Shown here: piece after piece, positions 48,235 to 61,783 of the stretch
Layout of the letters: the number at the start of each line of letters is the position of its first letter
Position numbering within the stretch: position 1 is the first letter of the stretch
Source of the DNA: Coffea arabica
Lineage: Eukaryota > Streptophyta > Magnoliopsida > Gentianales > Rubiaceae
Direction of reading: 5' to 3'
DNA length: 64,000 nucleotides
NCBI RefSeq assembly: GCF_036785885.1
Contig: NC_092322.1
Span: 15,956,466 to 16,020,465, forward strand
The notes under the pieces: model-generated
The model's input: the letters and a program-made list of their open reading frames with translations, nothing else
The model's database searches: none
What the model was told of the DNA's origin: nothing
Position numbers and translations under genes: made by a program

Positions 48235-49729
48235 TTTTTTTTTTCAACAAACGTTAGATGTCATTTTAGATTAACTTGATACTACAAGGGTTTCATTACA
48301 AAAGGTGGCCTCAACCCGCCAATCTTTGTTGGCTGCTTCTATTAGCCAAGTTGGGAAATTGTTTTCCCAGTCAATGTCATTAACTAGCTTTGTTGCAAAT
48401 TGTGCTAGCCTATGACTTCCTACATTAGCTGATCTAGGTACAAAAGAGACTGTACAAAAATCAAACCCTTTAATTAGGTCCTCAATGTCTTTCAGGATGG
48501 TTACTATATGACACTCCTGCACATTGTTGTTTGCGATCATGTCGACTGCTGTTTTACAATCTGATATCACTTCTATCTTTCCCCAGCCTGCTTGTCTTGC
48601 CATTTGGAGTGCCATTCTAATGGTTAAGGATTCTTCCATTAGTGCCTCTCCCATTTTCATCTCCATTACACCTCTTGCTCTCATAATTTCTCCTGTCCAG
48701 TGTCTTGCTATTATCCCCTTTCCAGTTCTGATCAGCTTTGCACTTATAGCCGCATCCGTGTGAATTCTGATGATACCTTCTTTTGGAGGTTCACTAACCT
48801 TTCTATGCTGATCAGACCCTACTTCACCCTCCATTTCCTTGCTTGCTCTTCCTGTCACCTCCTCATATTCAATCCATTCCTGTTGTGCCTTCCCAATTAT
48901 ATTCCTTGCTTCTCCTTTCTCATTTTCAAATTGGGCCTTGTTCCGTGATTTCCATATCTGCCACAGTATGTTTGCTGTTAGACTGATTCTTTCCTTTCCT
49001 TTTTCCATTTTCTCAGTTCGTGAAACTGCTTCCCACCATCTCCACAGATTATTTTGAAGATCATTCAGTCCTTCCCATCTCACTGGTGCTACTTTCCAAA
49101 CTGTTTGAGCTATCAGACATTGAAAAAACATGTGTTTCATAGTTTCTACTTCCTCCCCGCACCCATTACATATCCTGTCGCCTTCACCTGTTCTGCTGTA
49201 GATTGTCTCCTTGGTAGCTAAGCTGTTTTGCAAACTCCTCCAGATGAAGAGTTTCGGCTTGTGTTTCAAGTTCAGTTTCCAGAGACGTTTCCAAATGCTA
49301 TGCTTTCTGATTTCCCAGCTTGTTTCCTCTCCTATCCTTTCTCTTCTCATTCCATTGCTCTTTTCCTGCATAACATTTGCGTATCCTGTCTTCACTGTGT
49401 ACTGCCCCGATTTGGAGAAGTTCCAAAAAAACCTGTCTTTTCTTCTGAAGCAGCTGAGTGGCATACTGATTATCTTCACACTATCCTCTGAATTGAGGAT
49501 TTGATTTATAATTTCTGCATTCCATCTTCCATCTTTTATTAACTGGTTCAGGGTCTGAATCTGACAGTTTGGAGAGCAGCTTGTTGTTACTGTACCTGTT
49601 CTTGATCCCATTATCCACCTATCCTTCCATATGCTCACCTGGCTTCCATCTCCTATCCTTTTCCACATACCTCTCTGAATCAGTCTTCCTGCACTGTGAA
49701 TGCTCTTCCATGACCATGATGCTGATTGT
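48235..49729 (-). mobile_element. 5'-truncated LINE fragment with poly(A) end
   Basis: On the minus strand a 465-aa frame (48271-49668), readable a little further upstream, contains WSWKSIHSAGRLIQRG, the zf-RVT motif CNGCGEEVETMKHMFFQC, and an RNase H domain (IHTDAAIS, GIIARHW, VISDCKTAVD, SHRLAQFATK). After the stop, 3' sequence ends TTTGTTG followed by ten A (48235-48246 as T), a LINE-type tail. It abuts the 3' end of the plus-strand fragment, so it probably inserted there. The 5' side stops at a G tract. Only the C-terminal part of ORF2 remains, although the frame is open. Confidence 0.85.
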
Positions 49730-49749
49730 GGGGGGGGGGGGGGGGGGGG
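49730..49749 (+). repeat. 20-base G homopolymer
   Basis: Twenty consecutive G at the exact 5' limit of the LINE fragment. On the LINE strand it is a C run preceding the coding sequence. Confidence 0.8.
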
Positions 49750-50162
49750 TTGTTTTCGAGAGCATTTGGATCTTTTAAGTATTTTGCTCTGATCACCTTA
49801 CTCATTAGCAGATTTGAGAAAGTTATTGGGAAAGCTATTCTCCGATTTATGACTCATCATTACTTTATTATCCATTTTTTCATTACACTATCTCTCGATT
49901 ATTAGAGTATAATAGCATGGACCCATAATTAAATCACATATTTATTTTAATAATTCACAATATATTTCGCATAAAATTCAAAGCTTTTGAAATAGTCAAA
50001 TGAAACCCACAACTAGTCTATTTGTAATAATTATGATACACATCATGATTGTTACACTCCCACTATGGGAGAGGAAAAATAAAGAGTATTAACGAGTATT
50101 ACACCCACTAAGTCTTTTCAACTTAGCAGCTGTAGTAATGTCGTCATCCTAGTAAAACCTTA

Positions 50163-51370
50163 GGCTTAGTTTGGGAGTTTATGAAGGAAGAGAAAAGAAA
50201 AGAAAAGAAAAGATAACTTAGGAAAGAAAGGAAAAGAAGGGAAAAAATGCAAATTTCGTTTGGGAGTTCAATGAAAGAAAAGAAAAGAAACATCTTTCTC
50301 TTATTTGAGAGTTGGAGAGATATGGAAAGAAAGGATTTTATGAGAATATAACTTTACGTATTTGCCTTTTCAATTTTTAAATCAAAGTCCAAAGATTAGC
50401 TTTCTTGTTCCAATAAATAGAATATTTGGGCAAGACAAATTTTTAAAACAATTGCATATACATTCCCACATGGTAAATAGTAATAAGTTGAGTTCCCAAA
50501 TGGTGTAAGACACATTTTTGATACGCTTCATGATTATTAGCTCTATCTACAAAAGGCTCATCGTCTGTGATCAGGTGATCAAATTCAGGGGCCGATCCCA
50601 TGGATGATAAAACTCCTAGAGGCATCAGTTTTTGTGAAGCTGTTTGGATTGTTGATCTACAACATGGAAACTAGAATCCATGAGAAATGGAAGTTCTTGT
50701 TGGATCATTTTACAATTTGAAGCTTACATAGGCAAATAAACAAACAGATTGTATGCATTCAAATTTCATATTCATGTATCACCACTAGAGCTTACATGTA
50801 CCATAACCATGCAAGATATAATCACAAATCAATAATATAAAAATCAAGAGTTCATTGACAAGAATTTCGTGATAGAAAATGAACAAAAAATTTAGAATAT
50901 AAACAATAACAATCTACAAAAAAAAAAAAATGCTTTTTCCACAATTCTCTAGAGAAGATTAAACAAAGAAAGAAAGAAGAGATTGAGTCAAAGAAATACC
51001 TTTTGTTATTGAATTGTGGGTGACGAATAGAAAAAAGCCAAGTGAACTCAACTAGTTGGAAGTATAGAAAGTATAGAACTAAGAAAACTTTGCATGTTGC
51101 TTTTACAAATCAACTTTAGGATATATCGGGAATAAAGAATTTTTGTATCAGCTTTTAAAGGACAAAATTATCTTATTAAAAATATCTTTTGGCACCCAAC
51201 AAGTTTCCATCCTTTTCTTCCCAATTTTGTGTAGAAAAATTTTCTCCAATTAGAGGAAGTCCCATCCATTCATTTCGTTTCTCTTCTGTCCTTGTTAAAA
51301 CTCCCGAAGAAATGAAATGATAAGACTTTCTTTCAAGATACTTTCTTTTCCGTCCTATCCAAATGAAGCC
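50163..51370. mobile_element. Harbinger-like non-autonomous element, TTA target
   Basis: 1208 bp. The left end GGCTTAGTTTGG and the right end CCAAATGAAGCC are inverted repeats (10 of 12 match), bounded by TTA copies at 50160-50162 and 51371-51373, the target typical of PIF/Harbinger. The sub-ends are rich in GAAAAGAAAAGAAAAG and its complement. The paralogous 3' flank of the HDA14 pseudogene (near 32810-32820) lacks it, giving an approximate empty site. No transposase was found. Confidence 0.78.
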
Positions 51371-51832
51371 TTAATTTTATGAAAACCAGACACAAATTGT
51401 TTTACATCATGTAGTAATTGTTGTTGCAATCATACTCCTGCACATTCAACTCAATTATATCAATCACAAGTTGCTTTGCTCTTCTTTATTCGGTAGCGTG
51501 CGATCCTTGCTTGCTTAGTTGCTTTCGTTCAATAATTACATAGGCTGCACATAGACTGAACACAAACCATTAAACTTGACAAAAAAGAACAAGATTTATA
51601 TCTCCAGAAATCTTTGGAACAATGTGCTGATATCTTGTAAAATTCAAAAGAATTAGTCAATAAAACCGGTATTTTATACTTCATCTAAGGATCATATCTG
51701 GTAGTAAAGCAAGTAAAACCTTTATCTCATTTCTAGGAATCTAATAAGAGGGAAGAAGTGGATGCCCTCACAGAGCAATATTAAGCACCAAATACAGCAC
51801 AAAGATGAGAAGTTTAGTGCTTCCAGACATTT

Positions 51833-54800
51833 TTACAGGGAATGTATGTGCTTGATTTTCTGGATTGCCTGTTTTACCATTTTTGATGGTTCATCATATA
51901 AGATGGCAGGATCATCAAAACCAGCAGCCAAGCTTGGTTCCCCAAGAAAAGCACGGAAGGAGTCAGCCACTGAGTATGACAGGGATGAGAGGTTATATCC
52001 TCCTTCCAAGAAAAAGACACAGCGCCCACCACACAAATCTTTGGCAAGTTGCTTGATGCTGGAAGCAAGCATGTAGTATGTTCCTGTTGTGTACTGCAGG
52101 CTAGCCAGTGGATCCAAGACATGCCCATCATATCTGGAAATCATTTAGTCACAACTCAAAAGTGAGTCGGGAATTATTATTATTATTATTGTTATTTTTA
52201 AGGTCCTGAAAGGAGACCAAAGCCACTTCCAGTAATATTACTCTACTATGAGAATACAAAAACTGTAATTAAGGTCTGCCCAAAGTTTTTCTACTTTACT
52301 GAAGTCAGTGCAAGTAGTCTGGATGCTACTTTATACTGGTTACTTGTACTAATCTAGAAACAAAGTAAATGACAAGTCATCACACCTTCTCAGATGCAGA
52401 AGGGAAAATGAATTAAAGCCTGTAAATTTTTGAATTGATAATAAGGGGGCAAAAAAAAAAAAAAAAAAGAAAACCACAGAAATATGTCAAAAAAGAAAAT
52501 AGAACAATGGAAATAACTCAGAAGGATCTGCCATCCATAGTTTATTACATAATTCTAATGTGGTGTTACTATAGAGTTTTCTTAAATAGATAATAAAAAA
52601 AATATTGAAGGCAAAAACTAAAGGACCTTAGAATCTGAAATCAAATATGGAATGGACATATGCTCTAGATAATTACCCTGCTGAAACAAGGATTATATCT
52701 GGCTTGAACCTCTGAGCACAAGGTGCAATAACTTCATCAAACACAGTTCGCATGGCAATATCACCTGAGCCACCTGGTAAAGGTAGATTCAGAGTTGCTC
52801 CTTCACCAGCTCCACGACCAACCTGATCTATTTTACCTGTGCCAGGGTAGCTTCCATCCTACATCAATTCACACTACAAGAATAAGAAGTCATGCTTTAA
52901 CCAAATCTATATATTTATGGCGTTCTGAAATATTCCAAAGTACGATTGTGGCTCTTTCTGAGACCTACTCACTTCTCCTGTCTCTTCTATAACCTTTTTC
53001 TTAAGCCAATTCCAACTTATTTTAGTGGCACCACATAATTCACGAAAGACAACCAAAAAAGCTTAACAAACAGGGCTACTTGAGAAGCATGCATGATTTT
53101 TTTCCTGAAATGGCTTGCTCGACAAGATGTGCATATTCAAGAGGCTCTATTGAATAGAGTAGACGAGAGAATATGCCTAAGTGAATTCTGACTGTACACA
53201 CATAAATAAGAGATTAGCTAAAAGCATTAAGGTAGAAGGAACCACAAGACCATGGTCATCTGCATCTTCTAGACTTTTCTAAGAAATCACTTATCCACTT
53301 GTAGTTATTTTTTGCCTATATACACAGCCTCGTACTCCATTCTCTCTCTCTGTATGCCTGTTGTTCAGGCTCGCACTTTCGCATGTTAATGAGAGAAGCT
53401 GAAGCTTCTTGCTGAAACCAACTCCTTTTCTTCCCTAGTTAAGCCACTGTAACTCAATATAATGGTCAAAGATGCAATTGGTAATGTTTCAATGATTACC
53501 TGGTGAGTTGAAAGAAAAAATATATCCGGGTCATCATAGAAAGCATCATTTGTGCCATTCCCATGGTGTACATCAAAATCAATGATAAACACACGTTTTA
53601 ATCCATGAGCACGCTGAGCATAACGAGCAGCAATTGCAACATTCCCAAACACACAAAAGCCCATTGGCCCTTTTGGAACAGCATGATGACCAGGAGGTCT
53701 TATCAGAGCAAAGCCAACAGGAGGATTATGGCTAACTTTTGATGCAGCAACCTGAAACATTAGGAAACAACATAAAAAAGAGATTTCCAAGACTCTATTA
53801 TTGGAGAAGGTCTGAAGTTTGTATAAGCCCAGAAGCAAACTACACGCTGCATAGTTATCCCAGGCCAATGCCTCATGTATCAGTCTGCAAGACTTTAACA
53901 ATTTCTACCAAGCAGCTAGCAATATGAAGGAGGGGAGATCATCATGAAGTGACTAACGTCTTGGGTTGAGAAATCACCACTGAATCAACCAGGGAAATTC
54001 CAGCTCCAGCAGCCAACAACGATTCCTGGAAGGTCTGCACTATTTAAGATGCAAACATTAGAGGACTTGCCACATGCTATTGGCCTGGCTGCAAAGGGAA
54101 GTCAGGCATTACATACAGTAGGTCTATTTGAAAATAAGTTCATAATAAAATGTGCACTCTGCATGCAAAAAAAAAAAAAAAAAAGAAACCTTGTCACTAT
54201 GGTGAAGTTTTAGTTCAACCCGCCTTTTAGGGTCAATGGGATGAGCTTTTTTATTAGTGCAGTGAAAAAAATGGTGACAAACAACAAGATTGTGGCATCA
54301 GAACTAGACTGCCAGCCTTTAAGTTATGCAAAAGAGGAAGGATTCAAGCCATGTATTTTAATTGGACAAGCCTTCATAATTGTGAGTCTGCCAAAGAATT
54401 ATTGTGTTAATTAGGTTGGATTAGGATAGATTGTTTCTAATTGAGTGCTCTGTATATTAGAAGCATAGGTCTCATTACCCTCATATTCTTTATTGCTTTC
54501 TAACAAACTGGTTTGGCTATATGGTAGACCCCCGCAACAGCAGGTTGGTTTGCTTTTGAAAATGTAAAAGAAAGGTAGGGTTTAACTTGGAAACAGAATA
54601 TATTTCTGATGTGAATAATTTTTTGCTTTTCAATAGTACATTACTTTGTGCTTTTACACCCCAAATTTTCAATAGACACTATAAAGATGATTCCAAAGTA
54701 GAAACAAGCAACTCAGATTTCTTACTGTGGGCGTGGCATAAGTTGGTCCTGAGCCATCAATGAAGATTAAACCCTTTTCTGAAGCCTGATCCATAACCTT

Positions 54801-57017
54801 AAAAGCATAAAAGTAAGAAGAGATGAGTAGATAGTAATATTTTAAATAAATAGCAATAATAGATGATATCATATAGCAATTATTTTTTCTTTTTGGGTTA
54901 GAGAGGGAATTCAACAAAATATCAAAAGCACAAAAGTCTATCAAAATCTAAGTGAAGTCCATCTCACTATGAGCTTTCAATAGGATATAATGCCATGCTT
55001 ATGTATTATTAGTTTAAATTGTTGGCCCAGCCCATCAGATTATCAATTTCATTATAAAAATTTGTCCAACAATTCTTATTAATTGGATAGAAAAGTTTTA
55101 TGCAACTATTACTGGAAAATCCTTTTGAATGACATGGATCTTCTGAACTGGTATCTGTTAGACAAACAATATCATTTGCCACTTCTTTGTTGGCTAAAGC
55201 CTTAGACTAACATTAAGCAGATAACTAATTACCAGTAGCCATGAACCTAGCATCAACACTCTTTAAGTAGTGATAGGTGGGACAATAATGTATTTAACAC
55301 AAGATCATATGAATTTACATCATGGTGTCATCACTAGAAACGTGATGGTAAAATGGTCAGAAAATGAGAATGTAAGGAAACTGATCCCCATGGGTGAAAC
55401 TTAGAAGCAACAAAGCATTCAACAAGATCAGAGAAATTCTTCCCTGAATGGAGTGCATGTTTCCACTCACACATCAAGACAATTTGAAAGAAATTAGCAA
55501 AAGATGAAGACCCATTTAGTTTAAAGTTACTCTAGAAGGGAGTATGTCATTGTTAACATTCAGAAAGGTCAAGGAAAGATGCAACACAGCCCACATAAAA
55601 AGGAAAGATGCAAAATTTTCTTATACTACCGCGAAGCAAAAGTTCATCACTTGTCCACCTTTGACTAATAACTGGGTAGGGTTAGCAGTGTGCATTTCTA
55701 AATCATGTCATCGTTTACTTGGTGGCAAGCAAATTATAATTTGTTACTGCTTCACTACAAAGAAAATTAATATTGACACCTTGGTCCACAGTAACGGCAG
55801 ATAGATATCAACCCTTCCACATGTTCAGGATCTATGAATCCAAATCCATTCGGGTAATCAAGCTTTCTGGTGGTATATTTTCATGAGAATGATGCATAGT
55901 AAAGGTGAATTGGACAACTTCTTTCCTCACATGATAAGCAAGGTACGGTAAATAGAAATGTATGACAGTTTTACTCGAGCTGCAACTTAAAAAATTTCCA
56001 TAAATTTGTGTGCATCTGTCCATCTTGAAAGAAGCAGAAACTAAAGGTTATAAGTTCAGACTGTAATATCTTTTTTATACCATCAGAGATCAATTAAAAC
56101 TTTCTCTTTGGACATAATTTAAGGCACATATGAGGATAAAAATTCAAAGCAGTATAACTATTTCTCAAAGGATAAAGCATTGCTTAAGAAATCATCCAAA
56201 ATTGTTTCATGTTTGACCCAAGGAAATTCCTATGTCAAATTAAAATGCAGATGCGCATCTTTATCACCATAAACTCAAGGGCAAAAAAATAAATAAATAA
56301 AATAATAAATAAATAAATAAACAGAAACAGATTCCACAGTAAACTAGATAGAGTATTTAAACAATTGACAATAGGCTAAATATGGCCTGTTGCCTAACAA
56401 AAGAAAAGAACAAAGAATCAGACCTACCACAAGCTTAAAAAATAGGGATTATTCAATGTTTGCAGTATTTTAACCCCTGACAAAAATTGAGAGAAAAGAG
56501 AGGAAAGAACTCATTAACATTTATATTTAAGCATGAGAGAGAGAGGGAGAAATTCACTAACATAACAAATTACACACGAGATATGAAAGACACAATATCT
56601 TTTAGTGGACAAAAATTAAAGTTAATTATTCCTAAGTTCTTAAAGCAATATGCCTAATCAAATACAATTCATATAAACAGTGTTGGTAATAATAGCTACC
56701 TTCTCAAGCCCAGAGACATATGCTTTTGCATGAACACTTGCTATGTCATCTACTGAAGCAGGTCTTAAGCTTTGAAGTTCAATGACTTCCGAGCCACGAA
56801 ACTGTAACATAGACAGTTTGATGTGTTAAATATGCACCATGCAAGTGACATAGCATGAAAAGTTCAAAAAATATCTGAACCTATAAAGAAGTTATACTAT
56901 TCAAGCTTACAACCTTGCCTCTCTCTGTAAACATATGCACAAACTGAGAAAGTGATATGCAACTTCTGGTGCACACTAAAATGCACTTAGTACAGGGATA
57001 GCTGCTTATAGAAAGCA

Positions 57018-57066
<49 letters not shown>

Positions 57067-57123
57067 AACACATACATACACACACACACATATATATTTG
57101 TATGTATGTATGTATATGTATAC

Positions 57124-57161
<38 letters not shown>

Positions 57162-60100
57162 TTACTTATTACACCTACATAGCATGGCATACGTCATTAA
57201 GCAAATGACAGATGGTGTTGATCAATAATCACTTATACACCTAACAGATTGCTCAATTTCCAACACAAAACAGAAAGGATTACCTTATATATAAGAAACT
57301 ATCACCCAATATTGAGGAACACTATCCTACAACTTGCTTATAAATATCCCAGTCCAGGATAATCACACAGTGGTGACAACAAGCAACATCACAGCCTGCA
57401 GGAAATCATCAAAACTCTCGATCTTCGGCAAGTTGCTTGCACCAACATGATTAAGAGAAGAAAAACATGACTATCACCATCCAGAGGGTTAGAGCATCCA
57501 GCCCAAATTCCCTCCAATCATGAGAAGAGGTCATATTTAATACGTCACCAACTCCCAAAACACTGATTGAAACTCTATTAGAGATTTGAGAGTAAAAGTT
57601 CCACAATCCATTTATTTTATGTCAAATATGTTAGTTCTTTGTTTAATAAATATTTTGGCTGCTAAATGTTTCTGAGAGAGAGAGAGAGAGAGATAGTGAT
57701 GACAAAAATACAAGGCAGGGGTTGTGGCTACTAAAAATTGTTCATGTGGAAATCCATAGGGTAAATCGATACCAACATGTCAATTCAGTTTCAGGAAATT
57801 GAGAGGTTAGCCAGTAGGTGTACCATCAAAAGTTCACATCTTATGTTTCATCCAGGAAATGAGATGCAGTACCAAGAGGTGAAACAGGGTGGAAAATAAA
57901 CACATTTCTAGTGTGTCTTTTCTTTAACAAAAATTTCTTGAGATTATGCTTTTCTTACAGCAAAATACATAGAAGTATATAGACGCCTCCTTAAAATGCA
58001 GTTATTTTGCCAGGAGATTTTAGACCAAGAATGAGAAAACTTGAAGATAGGTGATTCTCATATATATCTCTAGGCACTAATATGCATGTCTGTTTCTACA
58101 CCTACTATCCAACATCACCCACATAGGGACATCTTCAACTTAAGGTATCAATCACAAGCTATCAACTAGGCTTTGTTCAACAGAATTGCTTTTGCCTCGT
58201 CTATTGCGAGTGTATCGTTATACAACAAAAGAAGAAAATGAGACGAAATTAATTACAAGTAAAAGAAGTATTATAAGGAAAAGAAAGGCACATGTTTCCA
58301 CACCTTTGAAGTCAACTCCATCTTCTCAAGCGCATCCATGATGGCAGGTACTCTAGAATTGCATTCAGGATGTGATTCCTAAAAAAGAAATCAACTCAAA
58401 GTTTCAGCAAGGACATGATACCCCAAATATTACATTGCTGAAAATGGCTTCAGGTGTTCCAAGGAACTAGATAATCAGCAAGACACTCGATCCACAGCAT
58501 AGCATGTGAAAATGTTGAGAAGGACAAACTCAGTTCATCCTGATTTATCATGCTGTTAACATGCAAAGTCTGGAGACTATCATCCAATCTCTGTCATCAT
58601 TTATCATGCTATTAAAATGCAGAGTCTAGACAATGATTTCACAATAGTTGAAGGAATAACTAGATCTCAAATCCTAACACTTTGATAATATGCATTTACA
58701 TTCCACAAGCAAAAAAGAGAAGCAAGAGAACCTTGAAACACGGAGATTCCATTTTTGAAAAAAAGTGGTAGACTGCAAGGCATATATGGTCAATTCTTGT
58801 TAAAAAACTACATATTAATGCAATCGGCGATTCGGAAAAAATGTAAGCATTGCTTAGAACTTAATAAACAAATTTTAGAGATAAAGAAGAAATTTAAATA
58901 TATCCAGCACATGAAATCAAAATATAAATAGAAAATGAATAATGAACAGAAGTCTGCAGGACTGTGTAAGATGAAGTTAAGGTGTTAATTACATGGTTAT
59001 GTAATGATAACTGAAGAAAATCTTAGAAAACAAGTGCACCATTCTTTGGATTTGCTTAAGATAATTCTGCCTTCTACCCCTCTTTTGTTTGATGTACAAA
59101 CCAAAGAGAGTTGTCTTTTTCATGGTTTCCCTTACTTTTTTTGGAGGAAAAAGCCAATGTCTTATGTGATTTTTTAGGCTTCATGAAAAAACACAGAGAG
59201 AATCATAATAGTGAAGAGCACTAACATGATAAAAAAATTTGTAGATCTTAAAAATGATTCAGTTACCCTATCATATTAGCCTCTTAGTAAATCCAAAGAT
59301 TTTGAATTAGGGTACGGCTAATAACAACTAAAAGTATGCCCCGCATCTCTACTACTATTGCAAACTTTATTGGTAGCGATTATATCAGAGCACTCAATTA
59401 TTTCCTCTTATTTTTGGTGACGGATATCCTATATGAGGTTGAGAATCCTTAAAACAGCAAAAAAAAATGCCTGGTGAAAAGATGATTAGATGATTGCATT
59501 CTTTTCGGCCACAAGCCTTTAACTTTAAGAATTTCTAATAAAGACATTTGCTTTTGGCTATCACTACCAATTTTTGTTTTTAAGGTCACTGAGCAGCCGG
59601 ATTCAAAGATTTCAAACAGATGAATTATAGCTCCAAGTATATAATTCATCCAATATTTCATTTCAAGCCCATCAACGGCACTTCTGGTACAGTGAAAGAG
59701 CTCTAGATAGTAACTCTTGGTTTAGATGTACTAATCAAGTTGGAAAATTCTGTCCATCACCAGGGAACAAAACAATTAGGACTAATATTTACATTTCCAC
59801 ATAATAAACTTCAAAGAAAAATTATATTGATTTTACTCTTAAATAAATAGCTCAAATCTGCTCCAAACTATACTCTTTGAAATTTTTGCTGCAAATTCAA
59901 GCTGCCATTCATTGCTACGTAACTAAATGGAATAGCAACTGAATTATTAACCGCAAATAACTCAGTGCCTCTAGAGGCAGCATAATGATTTAGCCTGTGG
60001 CAACTCTAATTTCACACAGATCGATTGATATTTCTTTATTGACACTTATGAAACTCAAACTCGTGCAATAATAAGGAAAGGAAACAGCCAAAAAATGTAC

Positions 60101-61783
60101 CATAAGAAACTTGTCTGTAGCTTTTCAATAACTAGCACAATCTCCACATAACAGCAGAAGACCAGGTAGCTGTACCTTGTTATGTCCCATGGCAGGAGCA
60201 ACAGAATAAATGACTTTGGCATCCGTTGTCTCACTAATGGAAGGTGTGGTAGGATTGTTCTCTGAGAATTTTGAACAATAAATAGAACCTCTACTAATCT
60301 TGAAGGAATCTTCACTTTGCAGCCTCAGGAAAACTCTGTTCCTCGCATCATATTTGCACATGTGATGGTTCATTGACGTGCATATCTGGCGCCTCATCCG
60401 GAAGCAAGCATTCCCAACTGAAGGGATACAATACATTGTTTAGCAAAAGTATGAATTCAAGACATGCAACCAGGGTGAAATAGTAAACTATGGAATAAGA
60501 AGATAACAATGTTCAGAACATATTCTAATAATTCTGCAAGCTGAAGCAGATACATTTCACTAAATTGAAGCTAAAGAATCATCTAGAGAACGACTCAACA
60601 TGTCCAAAAGACCAAGATCAGATTATTCTCCTTCTACATCTTTATAGGCTTAGTCAGGCAAACATATCCATAAATCAATCCCTGTTTGTACTTTCCAGCC
60701 TTATTGAAAGGTTGGCCAGTTAACTAAGACTGATTACAGAGGGAGACTGGCCATTAGCATCCACAATTCATTAGGTGAAACTAGAGTCCTACAGCAACAT
60801 TCAAGCCTAGCAAAAATGTAGAACCTTGCCATAATATTATACTGATGCACATGTATCAGTTTTTCCTTTCCCATCTTAGGAAGTCTAAAAATTTTCACGC
60901 TCCTCAAATTTCAGGATACAACACACACAGAGTGCGGAGGTGACACTAATAAAACCAGGATTTGCAATTTGGAGGGAAGGCGTGTTGTCGGTGGGGGGAC
61001 TGCAAACTTGTGATGAAGAAAAAGAAGGAAAAAGATAATTTTGCAATCTTTTTTTCAACTCCACTAACAAACGCGAAAAACATTTTCAATCACCTAACTC
61101 AAAAAAGAAATATATTCAAACATCCTATATTCGGCACAAAAGGGATCAACAGCGAGTTTTGAAAGGTAATGACCAAACCAAAAACACAATATTAAACAAA
61201 TTAATCCCTAATCATTGATTAATCTAGGATAAAGATCGCCTTATTGTATCGCTTCTATTTCCATTCTGTTTCCCAGCCTCACCCTATCCCACAGCTCCAA
61301 CCGTCTCTCCGAGGCCAAAATAAACAGGATTAAAACACTGATTCATATCGTAATCTGAATTTCAAAAAATAAAATAAAATAGAAAGAATAAACTGCATAA
61401 TCATACTATCCATAACTACCGTACAAGATTCCAACAACTTCAGTTGAAACCTAAAAGCATAATTCATGTGGTCAATGGCAACTTTTGGTACATTGACAAA
61501 AATGAAATAAGCAATTGTAAACAGCACATAATCTGAACCACTTAATGACCAGATAAAATCAGGATTAAGCCTTCTTTCCACTAATCAGCAGAAGCAATCA
61601 AAACTTTCCTATTTCAGGGGATTCTACAGAATAACATCAAATCATGTACAAATAGACAAAGATGAGACGAACCCAGAAAATTGAACAAGTAAATATTACT
61701 GATTAACTACTGAAAGTACATGAGATAGGAAGGGAGAAAGGGGCACCTGATGAAGGAGGAGAGAAGATAGGCTGGAGCTCCAT
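51833..61783 (-). CDS. HDA14: HDA14-type lysine (histone) deacetylase
   Basis: A zinc-dependent class II-related deacetylase. The Arabidopsis orthologue acts in plastids and mitochondria on non-histone proteins. Nine exons fit in frame: 61747-61783, 60176-60417, 58304-58378, 56700-56801, 54726-54797, 53978-54034, 53500-53751, 52677-52858 and 51833-52133, giving 439 aa. Exon 1 supplies [12 protein letters not shown]. The N-terminal 80 residues are basic and Ser-rich, a plausible transit peptide. Catalytic features are the RPPGHHAVP His pair (about 217-218), [10 protein letters not shown] with zinc ligands Asp255 and His257, the third ligand in SAGYDGH (about 342), and FLEGGYNL. The intron-located ATG at 60436 is an alternative start. 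Introns are long (up to 2.7 kb) and hold microsatellites. A partial pseudogene is at 33335-34420. Confidence 0.94.
57019..57160. repeat. Compound (TA)n/(CA)n/(TG)n microsatellite in HDA14 intron
   Basis: About 19 TA units, then CA-rich, TGTA-type and (TG)n stretches, in the intron between exons 3 and 4 of HDA14. Confidence 0.9.
57672..57692 (+). repeat. (GA)n microsatellite
   Basis: About ten GA units inside an HDA14 intron. Confidence 0.85.
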
